From: Bradyrhizobium sp. dw_411
GTDB taxonomy: Bacteria; Pseudomonadota; Alphaproteobacteria; Rhizobiales; Xanthobacteraceae
Assembly (NCBI RefSeq): GCF_018449695.1
Contig: NZ_JAAVUY010000005.1
Span: 310,001-374,000 of the forward strand
Direction: 5' to 3'
DNA length: 64,000 nt
The notes beneath the pieces are model-generated. The model had not been told where the DNA came from, made no database searches, and was given only the letters and a program-made list of their open reading frames with translations. This document shows, one piece after another, positions 36,032 to 45,179 of this stretch. A program made the position numbers and the translations under genes. Position 1 is the first letter of the stretch; each line of letters begins with the position of its first letter.

Positions 36032-37420
36032 TTACAGCCCCGCCGCGACCGGTAATGGGCTGGCTTGCACGCCACGTTCCTGCTTGAGCAATTCGGCGAT
36101 CAGGAAAGCCATGTCGATCGACTGCTCGGCATTGAGACGGGGGTCGCAGACCGTGTGATAGCGATCGCTGAGATCCTCGTGGGTGATCGCCCGCGCGCCG
36201 CCGACGCATTCGGTGACGTCCTGGCCGGTCATTTCCAGATGGACGCCGCCGGCATGGGTGCCCTCCGCCGTATGGATGTTGAAGAACGACTTCACCTCCG
36301 ACAGGATGCGGTCGAACGGCCGGGTCTTGTAGCCCGAGTTCGAGGTGATGGTGTTGCCATGCATCGGATCGCACGACCACACCACCGCGCGGCCTTCGCG
36401 CTGCACGGTTCGGATCATCTGCGGCAGGTGATCGCCGATCTTGTCGGCGCCGAAACGGCCAATCAGGGTCAGCCGCCCCGGCTCATTGTCCGGATTGAGC
36501 ACGTCGATCAGCCGCAACAGATCGTCCGGCTTGAGCGAGGGGCCGCATTTCAGCCCGATCGGATTCTTGATGCCGCGGAAATATTCGACATGACCGTGAT
36601 CGAGCTGGCGGGTGCGGTCGCCGATCCAGATCATGTGACCTGAGGTGGCGTACCAATCGCCGGTGGTGGAATCGACCCGCGTGAAGGCCTGCTCGTAGCC
36701 GAGCAGCAGCGCTTCGTGGCTGGTGTAGAAGTCGGTGGCGCGCAATTCCGGATGGCTTTCCAGATTGAGACCGCAGGCGCGCATGAAATTCAGCGCGTCG
36801 GAAATGCGATCCGCCAGTTCCTTGTAACGGCGCGACTGCGAGGAATCCCGCAGGAAACCCAGCATCCACTGATGCACGCTTCCCAAATTAGCGAAACCGC
36901 CGGTCGCAAACGCACGCAACAGATTGAGCGTCGCCGCCGACTGGCGATACGCCATCAACTGGCGCTGCGGATCGGGAATGCGCGAGGCCTCGGTGAACGC
37001 GATATCGTTGACGATGTCGCCGCGGTAGCTCGGCAGCGCGACGCCATCGATGGTCTCGGTCGGTGACGAGCGCGGCTTGGCGAACTGCCCGGCGATGCGG
37101 CCGACCTTCACCACCGGCAACGCGCCGGCATAGGTCAGCACCACCGCCATCTGCAGGAAGACGCGGAAGAAGTCCCGGATATTGTTGGCGCCATGTTCGG
37201 CGAAGCTCTCGGCGCAGTCGCCGCCTTGCAGCAGGAAGGCCTCGCCGGCGGCGACGCGCCCCAGCGCTTTTTTCAGGTTGCGGGCCTCACCTGCAAAAAC
37301 CAGCGGTGGAAACGTCGCAAGCTGCGCCTCGACATCCGCCAATGCCTTCGCATCGGGATATTCGGGCACTTGCATCACCGGCCGGCTGCGCCAGCTATCG
37401 GGTGTCCACCGCTCGGACAT
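36032..37420 (-). CDS. 3-Deoxy-7-phosphoheptulonate synthase, class II
   Basis: Class II (plant/actinobacterial-type) DAHP synthase of 462 residues, the first step of the shikimate pathway. Typical segments are [28 protein letters not shown] with the metal-site cysteine (about 68), [25 protein letters not shown] and [12 protein letters not shown]. The ATG at 37420 has AGGAG nine bases upstream. It directly precedes dgkA, with no gap. Mycobacterial-type regulatory insertions are not obvious. It is the standard enzyme of many alphaproteobacteria. Confidence 0.95.
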   Translation of the reverse strand: MSERWTPDSWRSRPVMQVPEYPDAKALADVEAQLATFPPLVFAGEARNLKKALGRVAAGEAFLLQGGDCAESFAEHGANNIRDFFRVFLQMAVVLTYAGALPVVKVGRIAGQFAKPRSSPTETIDGVALPSYRGDIVNDIAFTEASRIPDPQRQLMAYRQSAATLNLLRAFATGGFANLGSVHQWMLGFLRDSSQSRRYKELADRISDALNFMRACGLNLESHPELRATDFYTSHEALLLGYEQAFTRVDSTTGDWYATSGHMIWIGDRTRQLDHGHVEYFRGIKNPIGLKCGPSLKPDDLLRLIDVLNPDNEPGRLTLIGRFGADKIGDHLPQMIRTVQREGRAVVWSCDPMHGNTITSNSGYKTRPFDRILSEVKSFFNIHTAEGTHAGGVHLEMTGQDVTECVGGARAITHEDLSDRYHTVCDPRLNAEQSIDMAFLIAELLKQERGVQASPLPVAAGL

Positions 37421-37603
37421 GAACTTAACTCCTGAGCAAAAACCGCTACTTATATGGGGTGTCTATACGGGGCAGCGAAGGGCCGGGTTATACACAGGCT
37501 GATCTTGAACCGCTAGTTGGATTTCCGCGTCTAATGACAAGCCCTTGCAGCAAAAGCCGAATTCGCCTTTGCTGGGGGCGCGCGGAATTACAGGGCAATC
37601 GCG

Positions 37604-38509
37604 GTGGCTGAGGCTGGGCTGGACGACGTTTTTATCGACGATATCACCTTCCCGGCTGCGGACGGATATTCGCTGGGCGCCACGCTGTTTTTGCCCCGCG
37701 GCGCCAAGCGCCACGCCGTCCTGATCAATTCGGCCACCGCCGTACCGCGCAAGATCTACAAGGGGTTCGCCGGCTATCTCGCGCGGCGCGGCTATGCGGT
37801 GCTGACCTATGATTACCGCGGCACTGGTGACAGCCGGCAGAGGTCGCTGGTCGGCTACAATCAGTTCAAGCCGCTGGCTGGCTTCAACGCCACAATGGCG
37901 GACTGGGCTACGCTCGACGCCACCGCCGCGGTGGCGTGGATGCGCGAACGTTACAAGACGCTGCCGCTCAATTACATCGGCCATTCCTTTGGTGGCCAGG
38001 CGCTCGGGCTGCTCGCCAACAACACCGAGGTGTCGCGCGCGCTGTTGATCGCAGCGCAAGCCGGATACTGGAAGCTGATGGCGACGCCGGAGCGTTACCG
38101 CGTCTATGCGTTGTTGAACTTTATCGGCATTCCGCTCACCCGCTCGCTCGGCTACGCGCCGGGCTGGAGCGGCATCGGCGAGGATCTACCGAAGGGCGTG
38201 TTCGAGCAATGGACCCGCTGGGTCATGAGTCCACGCTATCTGTTCGACGATCCCTCCCTGAAGACGCTGCCGAATTTCGCAGCCTACAAAGGCGCGTTGC
38301 GTTCGCTGTGCCTGTCCGACGATCCCTGGGCGACGCGGCCGGCGGTTGAATTATTGTGTTCGGGCTTTACCTCGACCAAGCCGGACATCCTGACCATCAC
38401 CCCCAAAGACGCCGGCGCCACCGCCATCGGCCATCTCGGCTTCTTCCGCTCCGAACACCGCGACACGCTCTGGCGGGGTGCCGCGGAATGGATGGAAGAG
38501 GCGGGGTAG
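37604..38509 (+). CDS. Alpha/beta hydrolase (S33-like)
   Basis: Alpha/beta hydrolase of 301 residues. The nucleophile elbow is YIGHSFGGQALG (Ser near 128), the strand before it YAVLTYDYRGTGDS and a likely catalytic histidine in AIGHLGFFRSEH (about 281). No signal peptide; starts with GTG. The gene is monocistronic, divergent from the DAHP synthase gene. Resembles a family often labelled serine aminopeptidase or predicted esterase; substrate unknown. A palindromic repeat follows its stop. Confidence 0.85.
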   Translation: MAEAGLDDVFIDDITFPAADGYSLGATLFLPRGAKRHAVLINSATAVPRKIYKGFAGYLARRGYAVLTYDYRGTGDSRQRSLVGYNQFKPLAGFNATMADWATLDATAAVAWMRERYKTLPLNYIGHSFGGQALGLLANNTEVSRALLIAAQAGYWKLMATPERYRVYALLNFIGIPLTRSLGYAPGWSGIGEDLPKGVFEQWTRWVMSPRYLFDDPSLKTLPNFAAYKGALRSLCLSDDPWATRPAVELLCSGFTSTKPDILTITPKDAGATAIGHLGFFRSEHRDTLWRGAAEWMEEAG

Positions 38510-38517
38510 CGTTTTCT

Positions 38518-38594
38518 CGTCATTGCGAGCGAAGCGAAGCAATCCATTCTTTCTTTGCGGCGCGATGGCTTGCTTCGCTTCGCTCGCAATGACG
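38518..38594. repeat. 77-bp repeat with 25-bp perfect inverted arms
   Basis: Arms begin CGTCATTGCGAGCGAAGCG (38518 onward) and the right arm, ending at 38594, is the exact reverse complement over 25 bases; the 27-base centre is TCCATTCTTTCTTTGCGGCG-rich. This is a widely dispersed palindrome of Bradyrhizobium and related genomes. It lies just after the hydrolase stop and could serve as a transcript end. Confidence 0.85.
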
Positions 38595-38681
38595 GCCCGC
38601 TATTTCCAAACTCCTTGACAGCCATCGCGCCGCGCGAACACATTCCCATCCAACGAAAAACAATTCGGGAGGATGATCCAC

Positions 38682-39602
38682 ATGATGTCTCGTCGGCAAT
38701 TCGGCACCACCACCCTCGCCGCTGGCGTCGCGCTGGCATCGCAAAAGGTAACGGCGCAGCCGGCCAGGCGCAAAATCGTCGATGCGCAGGTGCATTTGTG
38801 GAAAGCCGAATCCGACGACTGGAAATGGGTTCCTGGCATGAAGCCGCAAATGCCCGAGCCGTTCACGATCGAAAAACTGGTGCCGCTGGTGGAGCAGGCC
38901 AAGGTCGATCGCGTCGTGATCGTGCCGCCGTCATGGCCGGGCGACCGCAACGATTACGGCCTTGAGGCCTCCAGGCGTTATCCAAATCGCTTCGCGGTGA
39001 TGGGCCGCGTGCCCCTGAAGAATCCTCAAGTGGCCGCGGCGCTGCTGCCGAAATGGAAGGAGCAGCCGGGCATGCTCGGTGTGCGGCTGACGTTTCTCGG
39101 CGCGACGCAAAGCTGGCTGACCGACGGCACCGCGGACTGGTTCTGGCCGGAGGCCGAGAAAGCGGGACTTCCGGTGATGTTCCTGACCGATGGCCAGAAC
39201 GCGCAGATCGCCGGTGTCGCGGAGCGCTATCCGCGCCTGCAACTGATCGCCGACCACATGGGCATCGGCGGCAATACGCTGAAGGACGGCCGCATTCCAG
39301 ACGCCGTCAGCCAGACCGCGTCGCTGGCGAAATATCCCAACGTCTCGGTCAAGCTGTCAGCAACGGCGAACTATTCGTCGGAGGCCTATCCGTTCCGCGA
39401 TTTCACGCCGCACATCAAGCGGCTGTTCGAAGCCTATGGCCCCAAGCGATGCTATTGGGGTACCGACATGACCAACGGCTTCGACAAGGCCACCTATGCA
39501 CAGCGCATCACCCATTTCACCGAAGAATTGCCGTTCCTGTCCGAAGAGGACAAGGAATGGGTGATGGGCAAGGCGATCCTTGAACGGTTGAAATGGGCGT
39601 AG
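38682..39602 (+). CDS. Exported (TAT) amidohydrolase-family TIM-barrel protein
   Basis: Protein of 306 residues with a twin-arginine signal (MMSRRQFGTTTLAAGVALAS). The mature domain is an amidohydrolase-2 type barrel related to 2-pyrone-4,6-dicarboxylate lactonase: VDAQVHLWKAE (metal-binding or substrate His), LIADHMGIGG, VSVKLSATANYSSEAYP and CYWGTDM with the catalytic-type Asp. The ATG at 38682 has GGGAGG nine bases upstream. The family mostly cleaves lactones or decarboxylates; export to the periplasm is less usual. Substrate unknown. Confidence 0.82.
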   Translation: MMSRRQFGTTTLAAGVALASQKVTAQPARRKIVDAQVHLWKAESDDWKWVPGMKPQMPEPFTIEKLVPLVEQAKVDRVVIVPPSWPGDRNDYGLEASRRYPNRFAVMGRVPLKNPQVAAALLPKWKEQPGMLGVRLTFLGATQSWLTDGTADWFWPEAEKAGLPVMFLTDGQNAQIAGVAERYPRLQLIADHMGIGGNTLKDGRIPDAVSQTASLAKYPNVSVKLSATANYSSEAYPFRDFTPHIKRLFEAYGPKRCYWGTDMTNGFDKATYAQRITHFTEELPFLSEEDKEWVMGKAILERLKWA

Positions 39603-39695
39603 CTCCAGACACGATGCAGACAGGCTGACATCGCTGACAGGCTCCGGCGTCACCCGCTTCGTTTTCCGTCAGGGAAACACGCACCGGGTACGCTG

Positions 39696-40229
39696 TTAAA
39701 TCCGATCTGGAAACCGCAGGATGAAGTTGTCGCGAAACGGCATCTTCACCTTCGGCAAGGTCTGCGCATCCATCGTATCGTTCGGGCCGATCAATTTATT
39801 GCCGGCGAGAATGTAGGCGGTAAGTGCGTAGACTTCATCATCCGCAAGCGTATGCGGCATTTGAAACGGCATCGCGCGGCGAATGAAATCGAACACCGTG
39901 GTTGAATAAGGCCAGAAATTGCGGATGGTTTTCTGCGCTGCATTGATGCCGATCAACTCCTTGTCGCTAACCAAGGCCGCGGCCTCGCCGCCCTTGCCGT
40001 TTTCACCGTGGCAGCCTGAGCATTTCTCCGCAAAAATCGGCGCGCCCTGCGCGGGCGTGCCGCTGCCTTTCGGCAATCCCGTGCCGTCAGGCAGGATGCT
40101 GATATCCCACGGAGCGATCGATGCCTCATCGATCGGCTTGCCGAAATTGGGCGTCTCTCCCGACGCGGCGCCGGCCGTCATCGCAAGACACAGCGAGGCA
40201 GTGAAGATCGCGCGCTTAAGCGTAGACAT
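39696..40229 (-). CDS. Small mono-heme cytochrome c, partner of sulfite dehydrogenase
   Basis: Periplasmic cytochrome c of 177 residues. A signal peptide (KRAIFTASLCLAMTAGAASG) precedes one heme site, CSGCH (about 70), and a possible axial methionine in FQMPHTL. The ATG at 40229 has GGGGAGG six bases upstream and overlaps the 3' end of the sulfite dehydrogenase gene by 14 bases, so the two proteins should be made together. It should take electrons from the molybdenum subunit, as SorB or SoxD do; SoxD is larger and di-heme, so this one is nearer in size to SorB. Confidence 0.88.
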   Translation of the reverse strand: MSTLKRAIFTASLCLAMTAGAASGETPNFGKPIDEASIAPWDISILPDGTGLPKGSGTPAQGAPIFAEKCSGCHGENGKGGEAAALVSDKELIGINAAQKTIRNFWPYSTTVFDFIRRAMPFQMPHTLADDEVYALTAYILAGNKLIGPNDTMDAQTLPKVKMPFRDNFILRFPDRI

Positions 40230-41532
40230 GCTTGACCTCCCCATTGCTGCCGACACCCCAACAGGTGATCGAATTGTAGTGCTGATTGTTGAATCCTAGG
40301 ACCGGCGGCGGCTTTTCCAACTGACCGCGCGCGACGATGAATTCGGCCCGGGTCGGTTGCACCTCGCCTGACTCGTCCCACGCCCGGCTCAGCAGCGTGG
40401 CCGGGCCACCGTCCCACCGCCATGGCAGCCGGAAGCGGGTGAAGGCCTTGCTCAAGACCGGCCCCTGAAGGGCTGCTTGCGCCCAGCTTTGACCGCCGTC
40501 GGCGGAAACCATGACTTTCTCGATCCGGCCGGTGCCGGAATAAGCGATGCCCGAAATCTCGTAGAGGCCAGGCCCCTTCAGGCTGTGACCATGCGACGGG
40601 AACGTGATGAAGGATTTGACTTCCTGCAGGAAGTAAAACCGGTACGCCTTGCCGCTCGGCAGGATCGGCGCGTAGGTCCGGGATTCATACATGCTGAAGG
40701 CAGGCTGCTCCACGAGCTTGAGGCGGCGCAGGAACTTGACGTTCATGTTGCCCTCGTAGCCGGGCAGCAGCAGACGCATCGGATAACCGTTTCCGGGCAT
40801 CAGGCGCTCGCCGTTCTGGTAGAGCACGATCATCGCGTCATCCAGCGCCTTCTTCATCGGGACACTGCGGCTCACCCGCGGCGAGTCCGCGCCTTCGGCG
40901 ATGAGCCATTTCGCGCGCGGATCTACTCCGGTTTCCTCAAGCAAGGTCGAAAGCTTGACGCCGGTCCATTCCGCGCAGGAGGCGAGCCCGTGCAGGGCCT
41001 GCACGGTCTCCTGCAGCGGCTCCGGCGAAAACATCGGAGCACTGTTGCCGCCGCATTCGACGAACGCCGCGCGCGTCGTCATGGGATAGCGCGAAAGCGT
41101 TTCGAGCGTGAACTCCAGCGGCCGCTTCACCAGGCCATGGATCACGAGCTTATGCTTGTCCGGATCGATGCTCGGGATGCCGCCATGGTTGATGGTGAAA
41201 TGCAATCCGTTGGGGGTGGTCGTTCCCTCGAGCATATGGTGCGGCGTACGCGAGTGGGAATTGCGCATCTCGTGCTTGGGATTGCTCAGCGTGCGCACGA
41301 CCTTGGCCTCGAACTTCGACGGCACCTGATAGGGTGTCGTGCGATCGCCGAATTCGAGACTCCATGGTTCTTCCGTGAGCGGTTCGGCGCCCGCAGCCGC
41401 GGATGAGCCGAGGCCCACCCCTATCGCTCCCGCGATCATCGCACCGCCCCCGAGCAGCGCGCGGCGGTCGATCAAGCCGTTTCCGGCAGCGGCTTCCAAA
41501 GCTTCACCACGCATATCGCGGCGCTTGGACAT
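40216..41532 (-). CDS. soxC: Molybdenum sulfite dehydrogenase (SoxC/SorA family)
   Basis: Periplasmic sulfite oxidase-family molybdoenzyme of 438 residues. The twin-arginine signal is IDRRALLGGGAMIAGAIGVG (about 21-40). The Moco-binding cysteine is in AFVECGGNSAP (about 160), followed by EWTGVKLSTLLEETG, LPGYEGNMNVKFLRR and a C-terminal dimerisation domain with VMVSADGGQSWAQA and SRAWDESGEVQP. The sequence looks most like SoxC, but no other sox gene is present here. Its function is probably oxidation of sulfite to sulfate with electrons to the cytochrome encoded next. The cofactor needs moaA, which lies elsewhere in the window. Confidence 0.9.
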   Translation of the reverse strand: MSKRRDMRGEALEAAAGNGLIDRRALLGGGAMIAGAIGVGLGSSAAAGAEPLTEEPWSLEFGDRTTPYQVPSKFEAKVVRTLSNPKHEMRNSHSRTPHHMLEGTTTPNGLHFTINHGGIPSIDPDKHKLVIHGLVKRPLEFTLETLSRYPMTTRAAFVECGGNSAPMFSPEPLQETVQALHGLASCAEWTGVKLSTLLEETGVDPRAKWLIAEGADSPRVSRSVPMKKALDDAMIVLYQNGERLMPGNGYPMRLLLPGYEGNMNVKFLRRLKLVEQPAFSMYESRTYAPILPSGKAYRFYFLQEVKSFITFPSHGHSLKGPGLYEISGIAYSGTGRIEKVMVSADGGQSWAQAALQGPVLSKAFTRFRLPWRWDGGPATLLSRAWDESGEVQPTRAEFIVARGQLEKPPPVLGFNNQHYNSITCWGVGSNGEVKHVYA

Positions 41533-41641
41533 TCCAGCCTCCCTTGAGTGCGGGCGTTAGATCGCCCCTTTTTCTCACCCGTCAGGCTAGCTGTTCGCTC
41601 TATCGCCGTCTACCTCCGGCAATGTCAGGTTGCCACGCCAT

Positions 41642-42736
41642 TCACAGCGCCTTGCGGACCCAGCCATCCTGGTCCGGAACCTGGCCGCGCTGAATGCCGA
41701 CCAGTTCGGCCTTCAGGGCCGCCGTGATCGGGCCCCCGTTTCCGTTGCCGATCGCGAAATCGCCTTGCGCGCTCTTGATCTGGCCGATCGCCGCGACGAC
41801 GGCGGCGGTACCGCAGGCGAAACATTCGCGCAGTTTGCCGCTGGCGGCGTCGGCGCGCCACTGCGCCATCGAATAGCGTTCCTCGCGCACCGTGCGCCCG
41901 CTGCGCCGCGCCAGCGAGAGAATCGAATCCCGGGTGATGCCCGGCAGGATCGTGCCGCTCAGCGGCGGCGTCTGGATCGAGCCGTCGTCGAACACAAAGA
42001 ACACGTTCATTCCGCCGAGCTCCTCGACCCAGCGATGTTCGGCGGCATCGAGGAAAACGACCTGATCGCAACCGTGCTCGATCGCTTCGGCCTGTGCCAA
42101 CAGGCTCGCCGCATAATTGCCGCCGCACTTGGCCGCACCGGTGCCGCCTGCCGCCGCTCGGGTGTAGTGATCCGACAGCCAGACCGTGACGGCCTTGTCG
42201 CCGCCCTTGAAATAGGAGCCGACCGAACTCGCGATCACCATGAACAGATATTCGTAGGACGGCCGCACGCCGAGGAAGGCTTCGGTCGCAAACAGAAATG
42301 GACGCAGATAAAGGCTGCCGTCATTGCCGGGGATCCAGGCGAGGTCGGCCTTGACCAGTTCGTTGATCGCCCCGAGAAACAATTCCTCCGGCACTTCAGG
42401 CATCGCCAACCGCGCGGCTGACGTGTTGAAGCGGCGGGCGTTCTGCTCGGGGCGAAAAAGCGCGATGCTGCCGTCGTCGCGGCGATAGGCTTTCAGCCCT
42501 TCGAAAATCTCCTGGCCGTAATGCAGGACGGCTGCGGCTGGATCGAGCGAGATCGGCGCGCGGGCGCGCAGTTGCGCATCCTGCCATCCGCCGTCCTTCG
42601 TCCATCGGATCGTCACCATGTGGTCGGTAAACACGCGGCCGAAACCCGGGTCCTTGAGCAATCCGGCGCGCACGTCGGCGGCGACCGGCGTCGGATTCGG
42701 ATGGATGGAAAAGGTGAGTTTCTGCGCAGCGCTCAT
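41642..42736 (-). CDS. ilvE: Branched-chain amino acid aminotransferase
   Basis: Fold-type IV PLP enzyme of 364 residues of the longer BCAT group. It carries HYGQEIFEGLKAYRRDDGS, FRPEQNARRFNTSA, TGAAKCGGNYAASL with the Schiff-base lysine near 203, and EELGGMNVFFVF. It performs the last step of valine, leucine and isoleucine synthesis and the first of their breakdown. It is monocistronic between the sulfite dehydrogenase and gor units. A GC-rich hairpin lies upstream near 42894-42925. Confidence 0.94.
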   Translation of the reverse strand: MSAAQKLTFSIHPNPTPVAADVRAGLLKDPGFGRVFTDHMVTIRWTKDGGWQDAQLRARAPISLDPAAAVLHYGQEIFEGLKAYRRDDGSIALFRPEQNARRFNTSAARLAMPEVPEELFLGAINELVKADLAWIPGNDGSLYLRPFLFATEAFLGVRPSYEYLFMVIASSVGSYFKGGDKAVTVWLSDHYTRAAAGGTGAAKCGGNYAASLLAQAEAIEHGCDQVVFLDAAEHRWVEELGGMNVFFVFDDGSIQTPPLSGTILPGITRDSILSLARRSGRTVREERYSMAQWRADAASGKLRECFACGTAAVVAAIGQIKSAQGDFAIGNGNGGPITAALKAELVGIQRGQVPDQDGWVRKAL

Positions 42737-42893
42737 TGCCTAAGTTCCGTAGATCGCCTCGATGGAGCGGGAATTCGCCCTCGTTCCGGGCCAGCCGCCA
42801 CACCGTTCACATCACGGAATGGGCGGGGCGGCAAGTCGCCAGCCAAGCCAGCGCACGTGAATAGGCGTTCGATCCCCTGGAGGCAAGATCGCC

Positions 42894-42925
42894 GGCGGGC
42901 CGGGCGCCTATGCGCGCGGCCCGCC
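42894..42925. terminator. GC-rich hairpin after the small membrane protein gene
   Basis: GGCGGGCCG at 42894-42902 pairs exactly with CGGCCCGCC at 42917-42925. It lies at the 3' end of the gor unit and upstream of ilvE. No T-run follows it on the minus strand, so termination here is only likely. Confidence 0.4.
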
Positions 42926-42929
42926 CGTA

Positions 42930-43115
42930 CTACTGACCAAATGCCTGCCGGATCGCTTCGGCGTTTTCGTGCACGGTCTTGTTCGCAAGCGCGAGAAAAA
43001 TGGGAATGGCGACGAGCAACAGCAGCAGCATGATCACGCGGGTGCGGCTGAAATAGCGTCTAGACCGCTTGGCGGTGCGGACCTTGGGATGGCCGGGCTG
43101 TTGTTCGTTGTCCAT
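42930..43115 (-). CDS. Small single-pass membrane protein
   Basis: Hypothetical protein of 61 residues. A basic N-terminal part (about 10-27, KVRTAKRSRRYFSRTR) is followed by one strong membrane helix (VIMLLLLLVAIPIFLALA, 28-45) and a short amphipathic tail; topology should be N-in. The ATG at 43115 lies 25 bases after the gor stop with GGAAG upstream, so it is the last gene of that unit. No family recognised. Confidence 0.65.
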   Translation of the reverse strand: MDNEQQPGHPKVRTAKRSRRYFSRTRVIMLLLLLVAIPIFLALANKTVHENAEAIRQAFGQ

Positions 43116-43140
43116 CACTTCCGCCCGCCGATAGTGCGCC

Positions 43141-44526
43141 CTACTCGGCGGCTTCCCGCACATAGCGCGCGCTCGGCGTGCGCATGGTCACTAATTCTTC
43201 CGCCGCGGTCGGATGCAGCGCCATGGTCGCGTCGAAGTCGGCCTTGGTCGCCTTCATCTTGATCGCGATGCCCAGCACCTGGACGGTCTCGGCGGCGCAG
43301 TCGCCGACGATATGGCAACCGACCACGCGATCGGTTGAGCCGTCGACGACCAACTTCATCAGCACTCTCGTATCGCGGCCGGAGATCGTCGCTTTCATCG
43401 GACGGAACGAAGTCTTGTAGATATCGACGTGGCTGAATTGCGCGCGCGCCTGGGTTTCGGTCAGCCCGACCGTGCCGACTTCCGGCTGGCAGAACACCGC
43501 GGTCGGAATATCGGCGTGATCGACCTCAACCGTGCGCTTGCCGAACACGGTATCGGCAAAGGCGTGACCCTCGCGGATCGCGACCGGCGTCAGATTGATG
43601 CGGTGGGTGACGTCGCCGACCGCGTAGATATTCGGCACCGAGGTGCGCGAGAAGCTGTCGACCTGGATGCCGCCATTGTTCGGATTGATCGCGACACCGG
43701 CCTTCTCAAGCCCGAGCCCCCCGATATTCGGATGCCGGCCGATCGCGAACATCACCTGGTCGGACGCGATGCTGGCGCCGCCGGACAGATGCGACGTGAA
43801 TTCCTTGCCGTGTTTGTCGATCTTGTTGACGGTGCAGCCGGTCAGGATGGTAATCCCGGCCTTTTCCATCTCGCTGCGCACGTGGTCGCGGACGTCCTCG
43901 TCGAAACCACGCAGCACATTGTCGCCGCGATACACCAGCGTCACGTCGCAACCGAAGCCGGCAAAGATGCAGGCGAATTCCAGCGCGATATAGCCACCGC
44001 CCTGAATCAGGATGCGCCGCGGCAGCGTCGGCAAGTGAAACACCTCGTTGGACGAGATCACATGTTCGATGCCGGGGATCGCCTGCCCGTGGTTCGGCGC
44101 GCCGCCGGTCGCAATCAAAATGGTTTTCGAACGGATCGTCTCGCCGGTTCCGAGCCGCAGCGTATGCGCGTCCTCGAACACCGCGCGGGTCTTGACGACG
44201 CGCGCGCCGGATTTCTCCACATTGGTGGTATAGGCCGCCTCGAGTCGCGCGATCTCCCTGTCCTTGTTGGCGATCATGGTCGGCCAGTCGAAGGTCGCCG
44301 ACGGGATGGTCCAGCCGAATCCCGCAGCGTCCTCGATGTCCTGATGGAAGTGCGATGCGTAGACCAGCAGCTTCTTCGGCACGCAGCCGCGGATCACGCA
44401 GGTGCCGCCCATCCGGTATTCTTCGGCGATCATGACCCGCGCACCATGGCCGGCCGCGATCCGGGCGGCGCGAACGCCGCCCGAGCCGCCGCCAATGACA
44501 AATAGATCGATGTCGAACTCAGCCAT
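43141..44526 (-). CDS. gor: Glutathione-disulfide reductase
   Basis: Class I pyridine nucleotide-disulfide oxidoreductase of 461 residues. The FAD motif is VIGGGSGGVRAAR (10-22), the redox disulfide Cys43 and Cys48 in GGTCVIRGCVPKK, the NADPH site has GGGYIALEFACIFAGFG with arginine after it, and the C-terminal active-site histidine is in ALHPTAAEE. Plant/rhizobial-type Gor. The ATG at 44526 has GAGG six bases upstream. Likely co-transcribed with rpiA and the DUF2059 gene, though a 115-base gap precedes it. Confidence 0.95.
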   Translation of the reverse strand: MAEFDIDLFVIGGGSGGVRAARIAAGHGARVMIAEEYRMGGTCVIRGCVPKKLLVYASHFHQDIEDAAGFGWTIPSATFDWPTMIANKDREIARLEAAYTTNVEKSGARVVKTRAVFEDAHTLRLGTGETIRSKTILIATGGAPNHGQAIPGIEHVISSNEVFHLPTLPRRILIQGGGYIALEFACIFAGFGCDVTLVYRGDNVLRGFDEDVRDHVRSEMEKAGITILTGCTVNKIDKHGKEFTSHLSGGASIASDQVMFAIGRHPNIGGLGLEKAGVAINPNNGGIQVDSFSRTSVPNIYAVGDVTHRINLTPVAIREGHAFADTVFGKRTVEVDHADIPTAVFCQPEVGTVGLTETQARAQFSHVDIYKTSFRPMKATISGRDTRVLMKLVVDGSTDRVVGCHIVGDCAAETVQVLGIAIKMKATKADFDATMALHPTAAEELVTMRTPSARYVREAAE

Positions 44527-44641
44527 GTCTGCCTCGAAAGTCAGCTTCGATCAGATACTGGATCGGATATCTCCAATAGATATCCTTTCAGATACCCTTT
44601 GCCAGATGTCCGTACTCGGATCTCCTGCCGGAACGTCCTGA

Positions 44642-45157
44642 TCAGATGTCCTTGCCGCGCTTGTGCATCTCGGCACGGAACTGGGCGGCCACGGTCTGCG
44701 AAAACGACTGCCCCCATTGCCTCATGAAGGCGATGCTGGACTGAATCGCCTCCGGCTCTGCCGTGAGCAGCTTCTGGCCGAGCGGCGTTTTGTAGAAAGT
44801 GACGAGATCTTTCAATTCCTGTTCGGTGAAGGCGTCGGCGTAGACCTTCGCCATGCCGTCACCGATTTCCTTCTCGCGGCCTGCCAGGCTCTGCGCGACG
44901 ATAACCGCGACCTCGTTGAGGTCCCTTTGATAGTTGAGATTGTTCTGCATCAATTGAGTCTTGGTCTGCTCGACCACGCTGGGCACAGCCTGCGCATACA
45001 TCGCGCTGGCTTTCTTCATGTCCAGGATTTCCTTGGCGGCCGCGATCGCAGCGGGCGAAGCCGGCTTAGCCGGCGTTTGCGCGCTCGCCGGGGCGATGGA
45101 CAACGCCAGTCCCGCTGCCAGACCCGCGGCCAACATGATTTTCGAAAGACTCTTCAT
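44642..45157 (-). CDS. Secreted DUF2059-type protein
   Basis: Exported helical protein of 171 residues. The signal peptide MKSLSKIMLAAGLAAGLALS ends near PASAQ26. The mature domain is the DUF2059 type, with the conserved YADAFTEQELKDLVTFYKTP followed by LGQKLL. It is encoded 22 bases after rpiA, and such genes are often found next to rpiA and gor in Bradyrhizobiaceae. Role unknown; periplasmic. Confidence 0.88.
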   Translation of the reverse strand: MKSLSKIMLAAGLAAGLALSIAPASAQTPAKPASPAAIAAAKEILDMKKASAMYAQAVPSVVEQTKTQLMQNNLNYQRDLNEVAVIVAQSLAGREKEIGDGMAKVYADAFTEQELKDLVTFYKTPLGQKLLTAEPEAIQSSIAFMRQWGQSFSQTVAAQFRAEMHKRGKDI

Positions 45158-45179
45158 TTTATTCTCCTCGATGGCGGCG

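Noticed and set aside
44527..44641. A run of similar AGATATC/GGATAT words before gor
   Set aside because: Short, irregular and without a dyad; not enough to call a repeat or operator.
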